DNA of 23,067 nt. Source: Bacteroidaceae bacterium. Lineage in GTDB: Bacteria > Bacteroidota > Bacteroidia > Bacteroidales > Bacteroidaceae. The stretch lies in the NCBI GenBank assembly GCA_017557475.1, contig JAFYYO010000036.1, positions 1 to 23,067 on the forward strand. The letters run 5' to 3'. This document shows, piece after piece, positions 6,647 through 13,970 of this stretch (position 1 is its first letter; each line of letters opens with the position of its first letter). Under the pieces are notes generated by a model, which saw nothing but the letters and a program-made list of their open reading frames with translations, ran no database searches and was not told the DNA's origin. The position numbers were made by a program, and so were the translations under genes.

Positions 6647-7507
6647 CTACGGAAGCATGTTCTTAAACCTTTGGTACTCCTCGCTATCTGTCTCGCCAAG
6701 AGCCATATAAAGGTCGCATATCGCTTGAGCATGCATGAAACGTATCTTGCCATTCAGTTGCAACTGGCTGAAACGTGTGATGAGCCTTCGTGCTTCGGTC
6801 TCTTTTTCTACACTCAATGTTCCGTTCTCCTCTTTCTCCTCAAGAAGCCTCCGACTATCTTCCGCAAACGTATGCACCTTCTTGTATGCCCTCGAGGTAT
6901 AGCTGCCTGAGGGACTGTCGGGCACTGTGGCTAATTGGAGTAGCTGAATGTCCTCGACAGGTATCTTAGGAGTACGGACAGCCAAGACGTTGCCCAAAGC
7001 CACGATAACTTTTCCACCTTCGTGACCTTTCACACTTTCGAGGAAGCCTTTCACACCCGCGTACAAGCCATTGATGACGCAGACCAAGTCGGCTATCAAG
7101 AGTTCCTTGCTCGATGGAACAAAATACTCCACTTCGCTGCCAATCCGTTCCACGGTCTTGCGCATCATCTGAATCTCATCATCCTTGATTAAGATGGTGC
7201 CTAAGGGGTCGCCTGCGGGATGAAGGAAGCGCAGAGTTGCATCGAAGGGAGGTTCCTCTCGGAGCCGCATGATGTCGTCGTTTGTAGCCTTCAGGAAGAT
7301 GTAGTTGCCTGCTATGAATCGGTTACGCTCAATAGCTTGACCGTCAATAACGATGCGCTGCACATCAAGAGGAACGAAGACATCATAGATGCCTGTCGAC
7401 TCGCTTTGAGCCTTCTTCTCCTTCAGGAAGTCCAAGATGGAAATGTCACCGCTGTTGCTGTAGCAAACCATCCAATCCATTGTCTGTATCGTATTGTCTG
7501 AAGTCAT
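6647..7507 (-). CDS. NusG-like (UpxY-type) transcription antitermination protein
   Basis: 286 aa. Residues about 11–105 look like an NGN domain (DWMVCYSNSGDISILDFLKE, later FIAGNYIFLKA). Residues about 140–185 hold a KOW-like segment (VCVINGLYAGVKGFLESVKG, then GGKVIVALGN). About 100 helical, charged residues follow (RRLLEEKEENGTLSVEKE) and are not part of classical NusG. Specialised NusG paralogues in Bacteroidales (the UpxY group) bind RNA polymerase and let it read through leaders of polysaccharide operons. This one stands alone beside no glycan locus, and with the extension may have another target. It has its own good promoter. The family call rests on motif resemblance, so the UpxY subgroup is less certain than NusG-like. 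Confidence 0.68.
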   Translation of the reverse strand: MTSDNTIQTMDWMVCYSNSGDISILDFLKEKKAQSESTGIYDVFVPLDVQRIVIDGQAIERNRFIAGNYIFLKATNDDIMRLREEPPFDATLRFLHPAGDPLGTILIKDDEIQMMRKTVERIGSEVEYFVPSSKELLIADLVCVINGLYAGVKGFLESVKGHEGGKVIVALGNVLAVRTPKIPVEDIQLLQLATVPDSPSGSYTSRAYKKVHTFAEDSRRLLEEKEENGTLSVEKETEARRLITRFSQLQLNGKIRFMHAQAICDLYMALGETDSEEYQRFKNMLP

Positions 7508-7526
7508 TACTAGTTCATTCTGTCTG

Positions 7527-7558
7527 CAAAGTTATAAAATTAAATCGAGACTTCCAAA
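7527..7558 (-). promoter_or_regulatory. Promoter of the NusG-like gene
   Basis: Minus strand: −7 box TAACTTTG (7534–7527), −33 TTTG (7558–7555), spacing 20 nt. The leader is about 13 nt. Confidence 0.75.
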
Positions 7559-7592
7559 TATTGGGCTGAATATTTCACAGCTTGCTGGGAAT

Positions 7593-9123
7593 TTATGCAT
7601 GAAAGTAGTTGCGACAAGAAGAGCAAAGCAAAAAAGGCAAAAAGAGAAAGCCCCGAAACTGATTCGAGGCTTCCTTTCTATATCTATGTGATTTGCTTTG
7701 ACAGAAGTGTAACTGTTGAGCCATAATGTTGAGGACGCTTACGACATCTGCAATATCTACATTGCCGTCAGCATTCACATCGCCACGAATCACACCTGGG
7801 CCTGCTTCTTCGTCTATGACGTAGAACTCCTTCCACACTTCCATAGCCTGGTAGCGGCCTTGAGTGCCTTGGGGTACGTGCAGGTCGCAATAGCCGTGTT
7901 GCGGAACGCCGCTGAACACGCTTGCATCGATGGCAACAGGTTTAGCCATCTTGGCAATCACATCGCCCAACCATTTGCAACCCGAGAAAGCAGAATTGCC
8001 AATGTTCTTCAAGGTACTTGGCAGGGTGAGGGTTTCCATGGCGGTGCAGTCCTTAAAGGCATTCTCGGGCAGAGCGGTCACGCCTTCGTTCAAGGTCAGC
8101 GTCTTGAGTGTAGATTTTGCTGCGGGATAATTAGTAATATCTGCAGCAATGTTGCTGCCAATAGTCAGAGTCTCGATAGGACAATCTTTGAAAGGCTTAG
8201 GAGAATAGTATACGAGACTATCAGAGATAAACGTCATGTTGCTTCCTATGTTGACAGTCTTCAGGTTGGTGCAACCATAGAACTCACCAGAAGCGATGAA
8301 GTTGTTTTGAATAGTGGCGCTTGTCAAACCAGTACAACCTTCAAACCAATTTCCATAAATAGGTGAACCGTTACTACTGAATAGCCTTTCTGTGACAGTA
8401 CTAGGGATAGTGACGGTGGTCAAACCTGTGCAATAACTAAACGCTTGGAACCCAATGGATTTAATATTGCTGGGGATTGTGATGGACGTAAGGCTAATGC
8501 AGGAGGCAAACACCTCTCTTTCAAGGATCTCTATTTTGGTTGGGATGCTAATGGAACGCAGGCTTGAACATCCCTGGAATACACTTTCACCGAGACTTGT
8601 CAAACCATTAGGGAGAGTTACACTAGTCAGTTTATTACACCCCAGGAACGCATTAGCTCTGATTGTTTTGACACTTTGAGGCAGGGTGACTGAGGTTAAT
8701 TCCATATTGTAATGGAATGCCGCGGCACCTATTGTCTCCAAAGCACTTTGTGATGCATTTTGGAAAGTGACGGTTTTCAAGGCCGTGCAATTAAAGAAGC
8801 CTTGTCTGCCAATTAATTTGATAGTTTTAGGGATGACGACACCGGTAATCGTATGACAGCCGTCGAATGCTAATTCGCCTATTGATGTAACGGTATAGGT
8901 CTTGCCGTTGTTATAGACAGTTTCAGGAATTGTGATATTGCCACCAATTTCTGTGTAACCATTAGTACTGGGCCTTGAAAACCTCGACACTAGCCTGAAA
9001 GGCATCGGTAATCTTATAGACAAGGTTCTAATACCAAAAGTCCACAGCAGTAGCAGCAGAGAGGGTGTTGCAGAATGCGACGACAAAAAGCATCGCCAAA
9101 AGGGAAAAGTAGAATTTCTTCAT
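7593..9123 (-). pseudogene. BspA-like leucine-rich-repeat surface protein, disrupted
   Basis: The original ATG is at 9123. It opens a normal signal peptide (MKKFYFSLLAMLFVVAFCNT, cut near LSAATA), which runs into an in-frame TAG (9031–9033) after DFWY. About 20 codons later the frame is lost at a TTTT run (about 8980): removing one T joins SVEV to the LRR frame (SRPSTNGYTEIGG). The remaining 8980–7700 frame carries about a dozen LRR_5 repeats (ITIPSNIKSIGFQAFSYCTG and similar) and a dockerin-like calcium loop (GDVNADGNVDIADVVSVLNI). It then reads straight through the terminator hairpin to 7593, so the natural stop also looks lost. Such proteins are exported adhesins in Prevotella and Tannerella. 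Promoter and terminator are intact. A sequencing error could explain the frameshift but less easily all three lesions. Confidence 0.78.
7630..7672 (-). terminator. Intrinsic terminator of the LRR gene
   Basis: Minus strand: AAGCCTCGAA (7672–7663) pairs with TTCGGGGCTT around TCAGT, 10 bp with one T·G. It is followed by TCTCTTTTTGCCTTTTTT. The present LRR frame runs through it, which supports loss of the original stop codon. Confidence 0.8.
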
Positions 9124-9177
9124 AATCTTTGTTTGAGTTTATAGTTTGGGTTTTATGTTTTTAATTTTTTTTGCCTG

Positions 9178-9185
9178 CAAAGGTA
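9178..9185 (-). promoter_or_regulatory. −7 box of the LRR gene promoter
   Basis: TACCTTTG on the minus strand followed by an A-rich leader of about 48 nt up to the ATG at 9123. The nearest TTTG is only 16 nt upstream, closer than in the other promoters here. Confidence 0.6.
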
Positions 9186-9255
9186 GCTGTTTTTTTAATG
9201 ACAAAAAGGCGATTTATTTTGCTAACTTCCTCATAATGACGAGGATGGCTGGCGC

Positions 9256-9411
9256 ATTTGGCTCAGTATCCCGACAGTACATCCGTGGAGGTACTCCAGT
9301 ACAAGCATGGAGGTACTCGAATACTTACGTTTGAGGACTGCAGTACTAACGTGCCAGGATTGGGGATGACACACGCCTAATTGAGCAACTAGGCACGTTA
9401 TGTTTCCAAAC
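9256..9411. repeat. 22-bp phased repeat array, seven units
   Basis: Units begin at 9256, 9278, 9300, 9322, 9344, then after a 2-nt insertion at 9368 and 9390. The first five share a TAC…CAG/GAA-type frame with dyads at junctions, for example GTACT-cc-AGTAC. The last two match the array at 319 (CACG at positions 5–8, AAC at 20–22; CTAATT-gagc-AACTAG dyad). The array ends 2 nt before the stop codon of the haem-motif lipoprotein and fills the gap to the LRR promoter. Confidence 0.8.
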
Positions 9412-9413
9412 GA

Positions 9414-10925
9414 CTACTTGGAAACTTTGATGGGGTCCGTAAGGGCTTTCTCGTAGAACTGTCTTGGAGTGATGCGGACAGGCTCTTTCATGAACTCGGG
9501 ACGGCTCCAGCTCCTTAAGAATAAGCGGAAGTATTCTGGATCTTCTGCAGGCACTTCGAAGGGTTTGTGCACTTTGCCCTGCTTGTCGAAATAGGCAAAG
9601 TAAGTCCGCGTGTAGTTTCCATCATCACGACGACTCTCGAAGAGTATCCATCGGTCGTTGCTGGAGAAGGACGGATAGCTCTCGGGCAGAGGGCTGTTCA
9701 TCGCTTTCGAATCAACAAGTTCGCCCGTCTCAAGGTCAAGTATCTGTATGTCTGCACTCGTGTGCCAAATGTGGAAAAGTCCCCAAGGACCTTCGGCAAA
9801 GACGACATAACGACCATCCTGCGACACTCGAGGCTGAACTGCACTACGATTCTTGCTGACTGCATCATAGACGAGTTGACTTCCTTTTCGGGCGTCGAGC
9901 ATTGCTTCAGGCTCTCCGAAGGTCATCGTCTCGGCATCAAAAGAGAGTCGATAGAGGTTGTACTGCAGGGTCTTATAATCTTGGAGCAGCTCGTCCGTAT
10001 CCTCATAAGCCTTCTTATATTCGTGATGAGCCGAACAATAGTAAAGCCACTTTCCGTCGGGGCTCCAAGAGGGGAAGAGTTCGAACTCGAGGGAGTCGTT
10101 GAGAACGGTCTGAACGCGATTGTTCTTGACGTCGTAGATGATGATGTCGCTTTGCGATTCCATCACCTCGACCTTCGTAATGTCGCGCGTATGGAAGCTC
10201 TGCATGGTGTGGTCGGTACTGAAGGCGATGATAGGAAGGAATGGATGCCAATTGTTATAAGCGGCTGCCGATATCATACTCTCGTCCTTGAGGTTGACGA
10301 AGATGAGTTCTCCGTCGCTCACAATCATGGTGCCGGCATGCTGAAGGCGCATGTGGAACATCATATTATCGGTTCCGTAGTTCTGATAGGAGTGGCAGTT
10401 AATACACTGTCCCTCAACACCTTCAGTAATCTGATGATTGTTGTAGATGGTTGTCTCCTCGAAGTTTGTGAGGTTACGCTGCTTGAGAATAAGCTCGTCG
10501 AATCCCACAAAGGTTGGAGGAAGCACACGATAAGAGATGTAAGGGTCAATCTCTTCCTCTGCGACATGAATCTGGAAAGGCTTATATGCGAACCATTTGC
10601 CGTCCTTCTTCGTGTAGACAGTAACGGAAAGGCTCTTACCCTTAGAAGATGAGAGCAGTTCGTGCCATTCACGCTCATCGAAGCAGACCTTGTTCTTCTC
10701 GCCTCCGTAGGTTTGTCCTTCAACCTCCGCCACGACATCATCCACGCTATCAACCATGAAGTTGAGCGGCGCAATGTTTGGCGGAACCGTCACTCCCACA
10801 TAATCAGGCCAAATGCTCGGCTCCGTATTCATTTGCGTAAAAGAAGACGGCAAAGAAGGATGCTTGGAACAGCTTACAAGACAACAGACAACAGACAACA
10901 GACAACAGACAACAGTTTTTTTCAT
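9414..10925 (-). CDS. Lipoprotein with CxxCH haem-binding motif and TolB-like beta-propeller
   Basis: 503 aa. Residues 1–19 are a lipoprotein signal with lipobox LVSC (acylated Cys19), so it is anchored in the periplasm or outer membrane. CINCH (174–178) fits covalent c-type haem attachment, and nearby methionines (188, 189, 192, 200) could be the distal ligand. From about 200 on, WD40-like PD40 blades are visible: SWSPDGKWLYY, PRVSQDGRYVVF and PSFSSNDRWILFES. It is the last gene of a run with leuB, a porin and a DUF6057-like protein; the gap upstream is 22 nt. The signal peptide is encoded by five perfect heptamers, so a one-copy change would shift frame. Two earlier ATGs (10941, 10933) open only three-codon frames. 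Similar proteins in Bacteroidales are annotated TolB-like; their function is not established as far as I know. Confidence 0.85.
   Translation of the reverse strand: MKKTVVCCLLSVVCCLVSCSKHPSLPSSFTQMNTEPSIWPDYVGVTVPPNIAPLNFMVDSVDDVVAEVEGQTYGGEKNKVCFDEREWHELLSSSKGKSLSVTVYTKKDGKWFAYKPFQIHVAEEEIDPYISYRVLPPTFVGFDELILKQRNLTNFEETTIYNNHQITEGVEGQCINCHSYQNYGTDNMMFHMRLQHAGTMIVSDGELIFVNLKDESMISAAAYNNWHPFLPIIAFSTDHTMQSFHTRDITKVEVMESQSDIIIYDVKNNRVQTVLNDSLEFELFPSWSPDGKWLYYCSAHHEYKKAYEDTDELLQDYKTLQYNLYRLSFDAETMTFGEPEAMLDARKGSQLVYDAVSKNRSAVQPRVSQDGRYVVFAEGPWGLFHIWHTSADIQILDLETGELVDSKAMNSPLPESYPSFSSNDRWILFESRRDDGNYTRTYFAYFDKQGKVHKPFEVPAEDPEYFRLFLRSWSRPEFMKEPVRITPRQFYEKALTDPIKVSK
10881..10915 (-). repeat. Coding heptamer array (CTGTTGT)x5 in a signal peptide
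   Basis: Five perfect ACAACAG copies on the plus strand. Read as CTGTTGT on the coding strand, the array gives a seven-residue period (VVCCLLS, VVCCLVS) forming the hydrophobic core and lipobox of the lipoprotein. Confidence 0.95.
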
Positions 10926-10947
10926 TCTTTCATTTTTTCATTTTTCC

Positions 10948-12780
10948 TCAGTTCGTTTGCACTTCTCTCAATACACAATAGTCCCAATAATAGGTATCGC
11001 CGAACTCCGAACGAAGGGCTCTGCCTATCTCTTTCTCGTTGAAGCCTTGAGAGGCATATTGTTTCATCCTTTCGGTAAAGGCTTGGTATCTGTCAACAAC
11101 ATGTTGGTCGAACTTCACGAAGGAGAGGTTCACGCCTTGCATTCCCAACTCATAGACTTCAAAGAGCATTGCCTCCTGAACATGAGTCGGGAAATAGGCT
11201 TCAGGGTTGATGTTGTAGTGTTGCTGCACTTGCGACCAGAAGCAATTCCTGTCACGCATCGCCATCGCGCAACCGAGGGCAACTTCCTGAGCTTCAGGGT
11301 CGTTTGTGACGTTGTACATCCATTTCTTCAAGGTGGTCAGCTCGACGTATTTGTCGTCAGTTCCCACGAGTTCCGAGCCTTCGTTGTAGAGCTTAAGAGG
11401 CATACGGAAGTGCTCATCCGTCGGTAGGAGCTTCTCATTATCCACAAAGCGCTGCATCTCCTTTGCCCACTTCTTCTGGAAAGTCGTCCTGTTCAACAAG
11501 CGGAGATACTTGCGGGCATTGTCTTTCTCACCATTCACGAGGGCACATTGTGCAAGAACTCGCATCGTGTAGTACGAGTAGCCGTAGTGCATGCAACGTT
11601 CTATAGCTCTGCGAATTGCGAAGACCGTCTCGCCAAAGTTGTAGTAGATGAGGTCGCCTGCTTGGTCGCAGATGCGGATGTGAATGGAGTCGCTCACCAC
11701 AACAGGCGGAATGCTCTCATTGTTATACTTATAGCGCGAGGAGCAGAACTCGCCCCGATTGATGAGGGCAATGTCGCGAAGCATCACCATCTCTCTCGTG
11801 ACGGGGCCTTTCACCATGCCTGCCTCTCGAAGCACATCGTTCCATCTGCACTCCTCTACCCCTCTCTGCATCCGCATTTCAGCATGGAAGTTGTAATCCG
11901 TAAAGTCTCGAGCCGAAAGACAGAAGAACATCAATCCTGCCACAACAATCATGATGCCTTGACTTTGCCAAAGCTTCTTCGTCTTTATCTTCTTGATGAG
12001 GGGGAAGAACAGAGGCACGACAAGTGCAATGTAGAAAGGAATCTCGAGGGAATAGTCGCGCAAATCGTCGAGCTCGAACTTGCGGAAGCCATACAACCAA
12101 GGCTGATCAGGGCGCATTACCGTCGTACCTGATGTCTCAAGAAGTGGAACGAGCCAAAGACTCACCACAAGAACAGGCAAAGCCTTCCACGAGGTTCTTA
12201 CTGCTACTATCGTCGCTGCAAGCAAGGCGTAAATACCTAAAGGATAGTAGAACAGAGCTGCAACCATAGGAATCCAAGCAAAGGCAACCCACTTCTGAGC
12301 CTTCTCGCTTACAGGAAGATACTGCCAGAACGGTACAGAAAGGAGCAAAGCCAGGAAGAGTCCCAAAGAATGATAGAAGACATAATCGACATCCTTCAGA
12401 ATGTACACCCAATATCCCAGTTGGATGATGCTGCAAAGCAAAGCCGACATGGGGATAAAGAGCAGAAAACTCCACTCCCAAGGAACCTTGAACGACCACT
12501 TTGCCAACAAGAATGTAGCAATCCAAAGACAGATAAGCATCGCACTTCCTAAAGCAGGATAATAGAAGAACTGCGTCAGATAGGCTCCTGCCCAAGAAAG
12601 GAATCCTCCAGGGAATCGCATACAATCCTGCCAGAAGAGTGCAGTACTATTCCACCAACCTCGGTCTTGCAGGAAATACATCGTATCTGCATTCCTGACA
12701 ATGAGGAAGTACCAAGCCAACAAGATAAAATAAGAAATGAAGAGAATAAGAGATGCAGAAAGAATCGTCTCTTTCTTCAT
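10948..12780 (-). CDS. Large multi-pass membrane protein, DUF6057-like
   Basis: 610 aa from the ATG at 12780 (MKKETILSASLILFISYFIL). An ATG at 12843 would add 21 Lys-rich residues overlapping the porin gene and is less likely. The N-terminal half (to about 310) has about ten hydrophobic helices, with aromatic-rich loops (WYFLIVRNADTMYFLQDRGW, FPGGFLSWAGAYLTQFFYYP). The C-terminal 290 residues look soluble and alpha-helical, possibly TPR-like (YYTMRVLAQCALVNGEKDNA), and would face the periplasm or cytoplasm. I associate this layout with the Bacteroidota family DUF6057, from memory. No enzymatic motif is visible. It lies 35 nt downstream of the porin and 22 nt upstream of the haem-motif lipoprotein, so the three likely work together in the envelope. 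Confidence 0.75.
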   Translation of the reverse strand: MKKETILSASLILFISYFILLAWYFLIVRNADTMYFLQDRGWWNSTALFWQDCMRFPGGFLSWAGAYLTQFFYYPALGSAMLICLWIATFLLAKWSFKVPWEWSFLLFIPMSALLCSIIQLGYWVYILKDVDYVFYHSLGLFLALLLSVPFWQYLPVSEKAQKWVAFAWIPMVAALFYYPLGIYALLAATIVAVRTSWKALPVLVVSLWLVPLLETSGTTVMRPDQPWLYGFRKFELDDLRDYSLEIPFYIALVVPLFFPLIKKIKTKKLWQSQGIMIVVAGLMFFCLSARDFTDYNFHAEMRMQRGVEECRWNDVLREAGMVKGPVTREMVMLRDIALINRGEFCSSRYKYNNESIPPVVVSDSIHIRICDQAGDLIYYNFGETVFAIRRAIERCMHYGYSYYTMRVLAQCALVNGEKDNARKYLRLLNRTTFQKKWAKEMQRFVDNEKLLPTDEHFRMPLKLYNEGSELVGTDDKYVELTTLKKWMYNVTNDPEAQEVALGCAMAMRDRNCFWSQVQQHYNINPEAYFPTHVQEAMLFEVYELGMQGVNLSFVKFDQHVVDRYQAFTERMKQYASQGFNEKEIGRALRSEFGDTYYWDYCVLREVQTN

Positions 12781-12815
12781 TTCCCATTTTCTTATTTTCT
12801 TATTCTCCTTTTCCT

Positions 12816-13961
12816 TTAGAATCTTACGTACGTTTGAGCCCATAGTTCGTGATAGTTATGGTCGTCAGATGTTCTATCGTTCACATAATTATATTGTACC
12901 TGAAACTTGAGGTTCTTGTGAAGCTGGAAGTTCGGGCAGATGCCATATGTGCTCTTCATCGAGCCGAAAGTAGCATCCTTGCGATAGACATCGTAGCAGC
13001 CGTAAATCTTCAACCAACGCGTAACAGGCACGCCTGCAAGCACATACCAACCGTCAGCTCTTGTCGGAGCATTCGGGTCGTTCACATTGCTTCCTGTATG
13101 ATGTGCATATTCTGCTCGAAAGGTCCAGTCCTTATGCTCGTAAATGCTTCCGAGAGCCCATCTGTTGCGCCTTGCAGAGACGCCATTCGCGCCAGTATAA
13201 GTGCCTGTCCATCCGAAGAGACCGATGTAGAGGTCCTTGATGGGTTGCACCTGAATGTTGCCTATCCAGTCTTTCTGCTTGTTGTTGTCCTTCTTGTTTT
13301 GTCCGTTTCCGTTATAGACGGCAGCCTGATAGCGAATGAGCCGACGCCCCGTCTTGCCTACAGGAAAGAGGTCGCCCTGAAACTGAAGGCCGAGGTCTCG
13401 GCCATTTTGCCCTACTTCACCGCTTGGGTCTTCCTTAATCAAAGCCGTCATGTATTGCCCCAACTGCATATAACTGCCCATTCCTACTTCCCAAGGATGC
13501 ATCGGATTGTCGTATGTGAAGCAACGCTTGAACTGTCCTATCTTGACCTGAAACTCCTTGAAGCGCACCCATTCCAACGTATAGTCGCGCATTGCAGGGT
13601 TCTTCAACTCGAGTTGAACACGATATTTGAAGTCGCGAAGGATAGTGCCCGAGACATAAAACCTTACCATTCGGCACTCAAAGCCATTCTCGTCAGCATT
13701 GTCCTGCGAGGAATAGCTGTAACTGCCTATTACATAGCCGCCAAACTGAGGGGCAGAGACATACTTCGTGATGTGGCGGCCGTATTGAAGAGGTTCTGCC
13801 CCCTCTAAATCTCCCCGAGGGGATACTTCCATACTTTTCTCGATTGCCCGATTGAGATACGAAGTTAAGAAGCCTTCCTGATATTCGTCTTCTGCAAAAA
13901 GAGGAAGGGCTGCTAAAAATGTAGAAATTAAGAGAATAAGAGAATAAGAGTTTTTCTTCAT
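12816..13961 (-). CDS. Outer-membrane porin, OprO/OprP (phosphate-selective porin) family
   Basis: 381 aa. Signal peptide 1–23 (MKKNSYSLILLISTFLAALP, then LFA|ED). The mature part has alternating aromatic strands typical of a beta-barrel (FGGYVIGSYSYSS, MVRFYVSGTI, FKYRVQLEL, LRIYGCYDVYR-like KIYGCYDVYR) and ends in YVRF, a C-terminal Phe as used by the BAM machinery. QVKIGQFKRCFTYDN and MTALIKEDPSGEVGQNGRDL match the usual porin O/P core. Substrate is unknown; the phosphate name comes from Pseudomonas and should not be taken literally. Residues 47–55 (SPRGDLEGA) are encoded by a dispersed palindromic element. The gene starts 9 nt after leuB and is probably in the leuB transcript. Confidence 0.85.
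   Translation of the reverse strand: MKKNSYSLILLISTFLAALPLFAEDEYQEGFLTSYLNRAIEKSMEVSPRGDLEGAEPLQYGRHITKYVSAPQFGGYVIGSYSYSSQDNADENGFECRMVRFYVSGTILRDFKYRVQLELKNPAMRDYTLEWVRFKEFQVKIGQFKRCFTYDNPMHPWEVGMGSYMQLGQYMTALIKEDPSGEVGQNGRDLGLQFQGDLFPVGKTGRRLIRYQAAVYNGNGQNKKDNNKQKDWIGNIQVQPIKDLYIGLFGWTGTYTGANGVSARRNRWALGSIYEHKDWTFRAEYAHHTGSNVNDPNAPTRADGWYVLAGVPVTRWLKIYGCYDVYRKDATFGSMKSTYGICPNFQLHKNLKFQVQYNYVNDRTSDDHNYHELWAQTYVRF
13797..13829 (-). repeat. Dispersed GC-rich palindromic element, copy 2, inside the porin gene
   Basis: On the coding strand it holds CCCCTCGGGG and then the AGATTTAGAGGGGGC tail, the same layout as the copies at 2692 and 22642. It is read in frame as SPRGDLEGA between the signal peptide and the barrel. 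Confidence 0.75.
13930..13950 (-). repeat. Octamer repeat coding part of the porin signal peptide
   Basis: AAGAGAAT, AAGAGAAT and AAGAG in tandem on the plus strand encode the SLILLI hydrophobic core. A related stretch (TCTCTTATTCTCTT on the coding strand) encodes SLILF in the first helix of the next gene. Confidence 0.75.
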
Positions 13962-13970
13962 TTCTTATTT

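Noticed and set aside
9031..9033. Recoded TAG (alternative genetic code) in the LRR gene
   Set aside because: TAG ends several intact genes in the window, for example cimA and the haem-motif lipoprotein, and a frameshift follows anyway.
12781..12843. Start of the DUF6057-like protein at 12843
   Set aside because: It adds a Lys-rich stretch overlapping the porin end; the ATG at 12780 is directly followed by a membrane helix and has the same MKK start as its neighbours.
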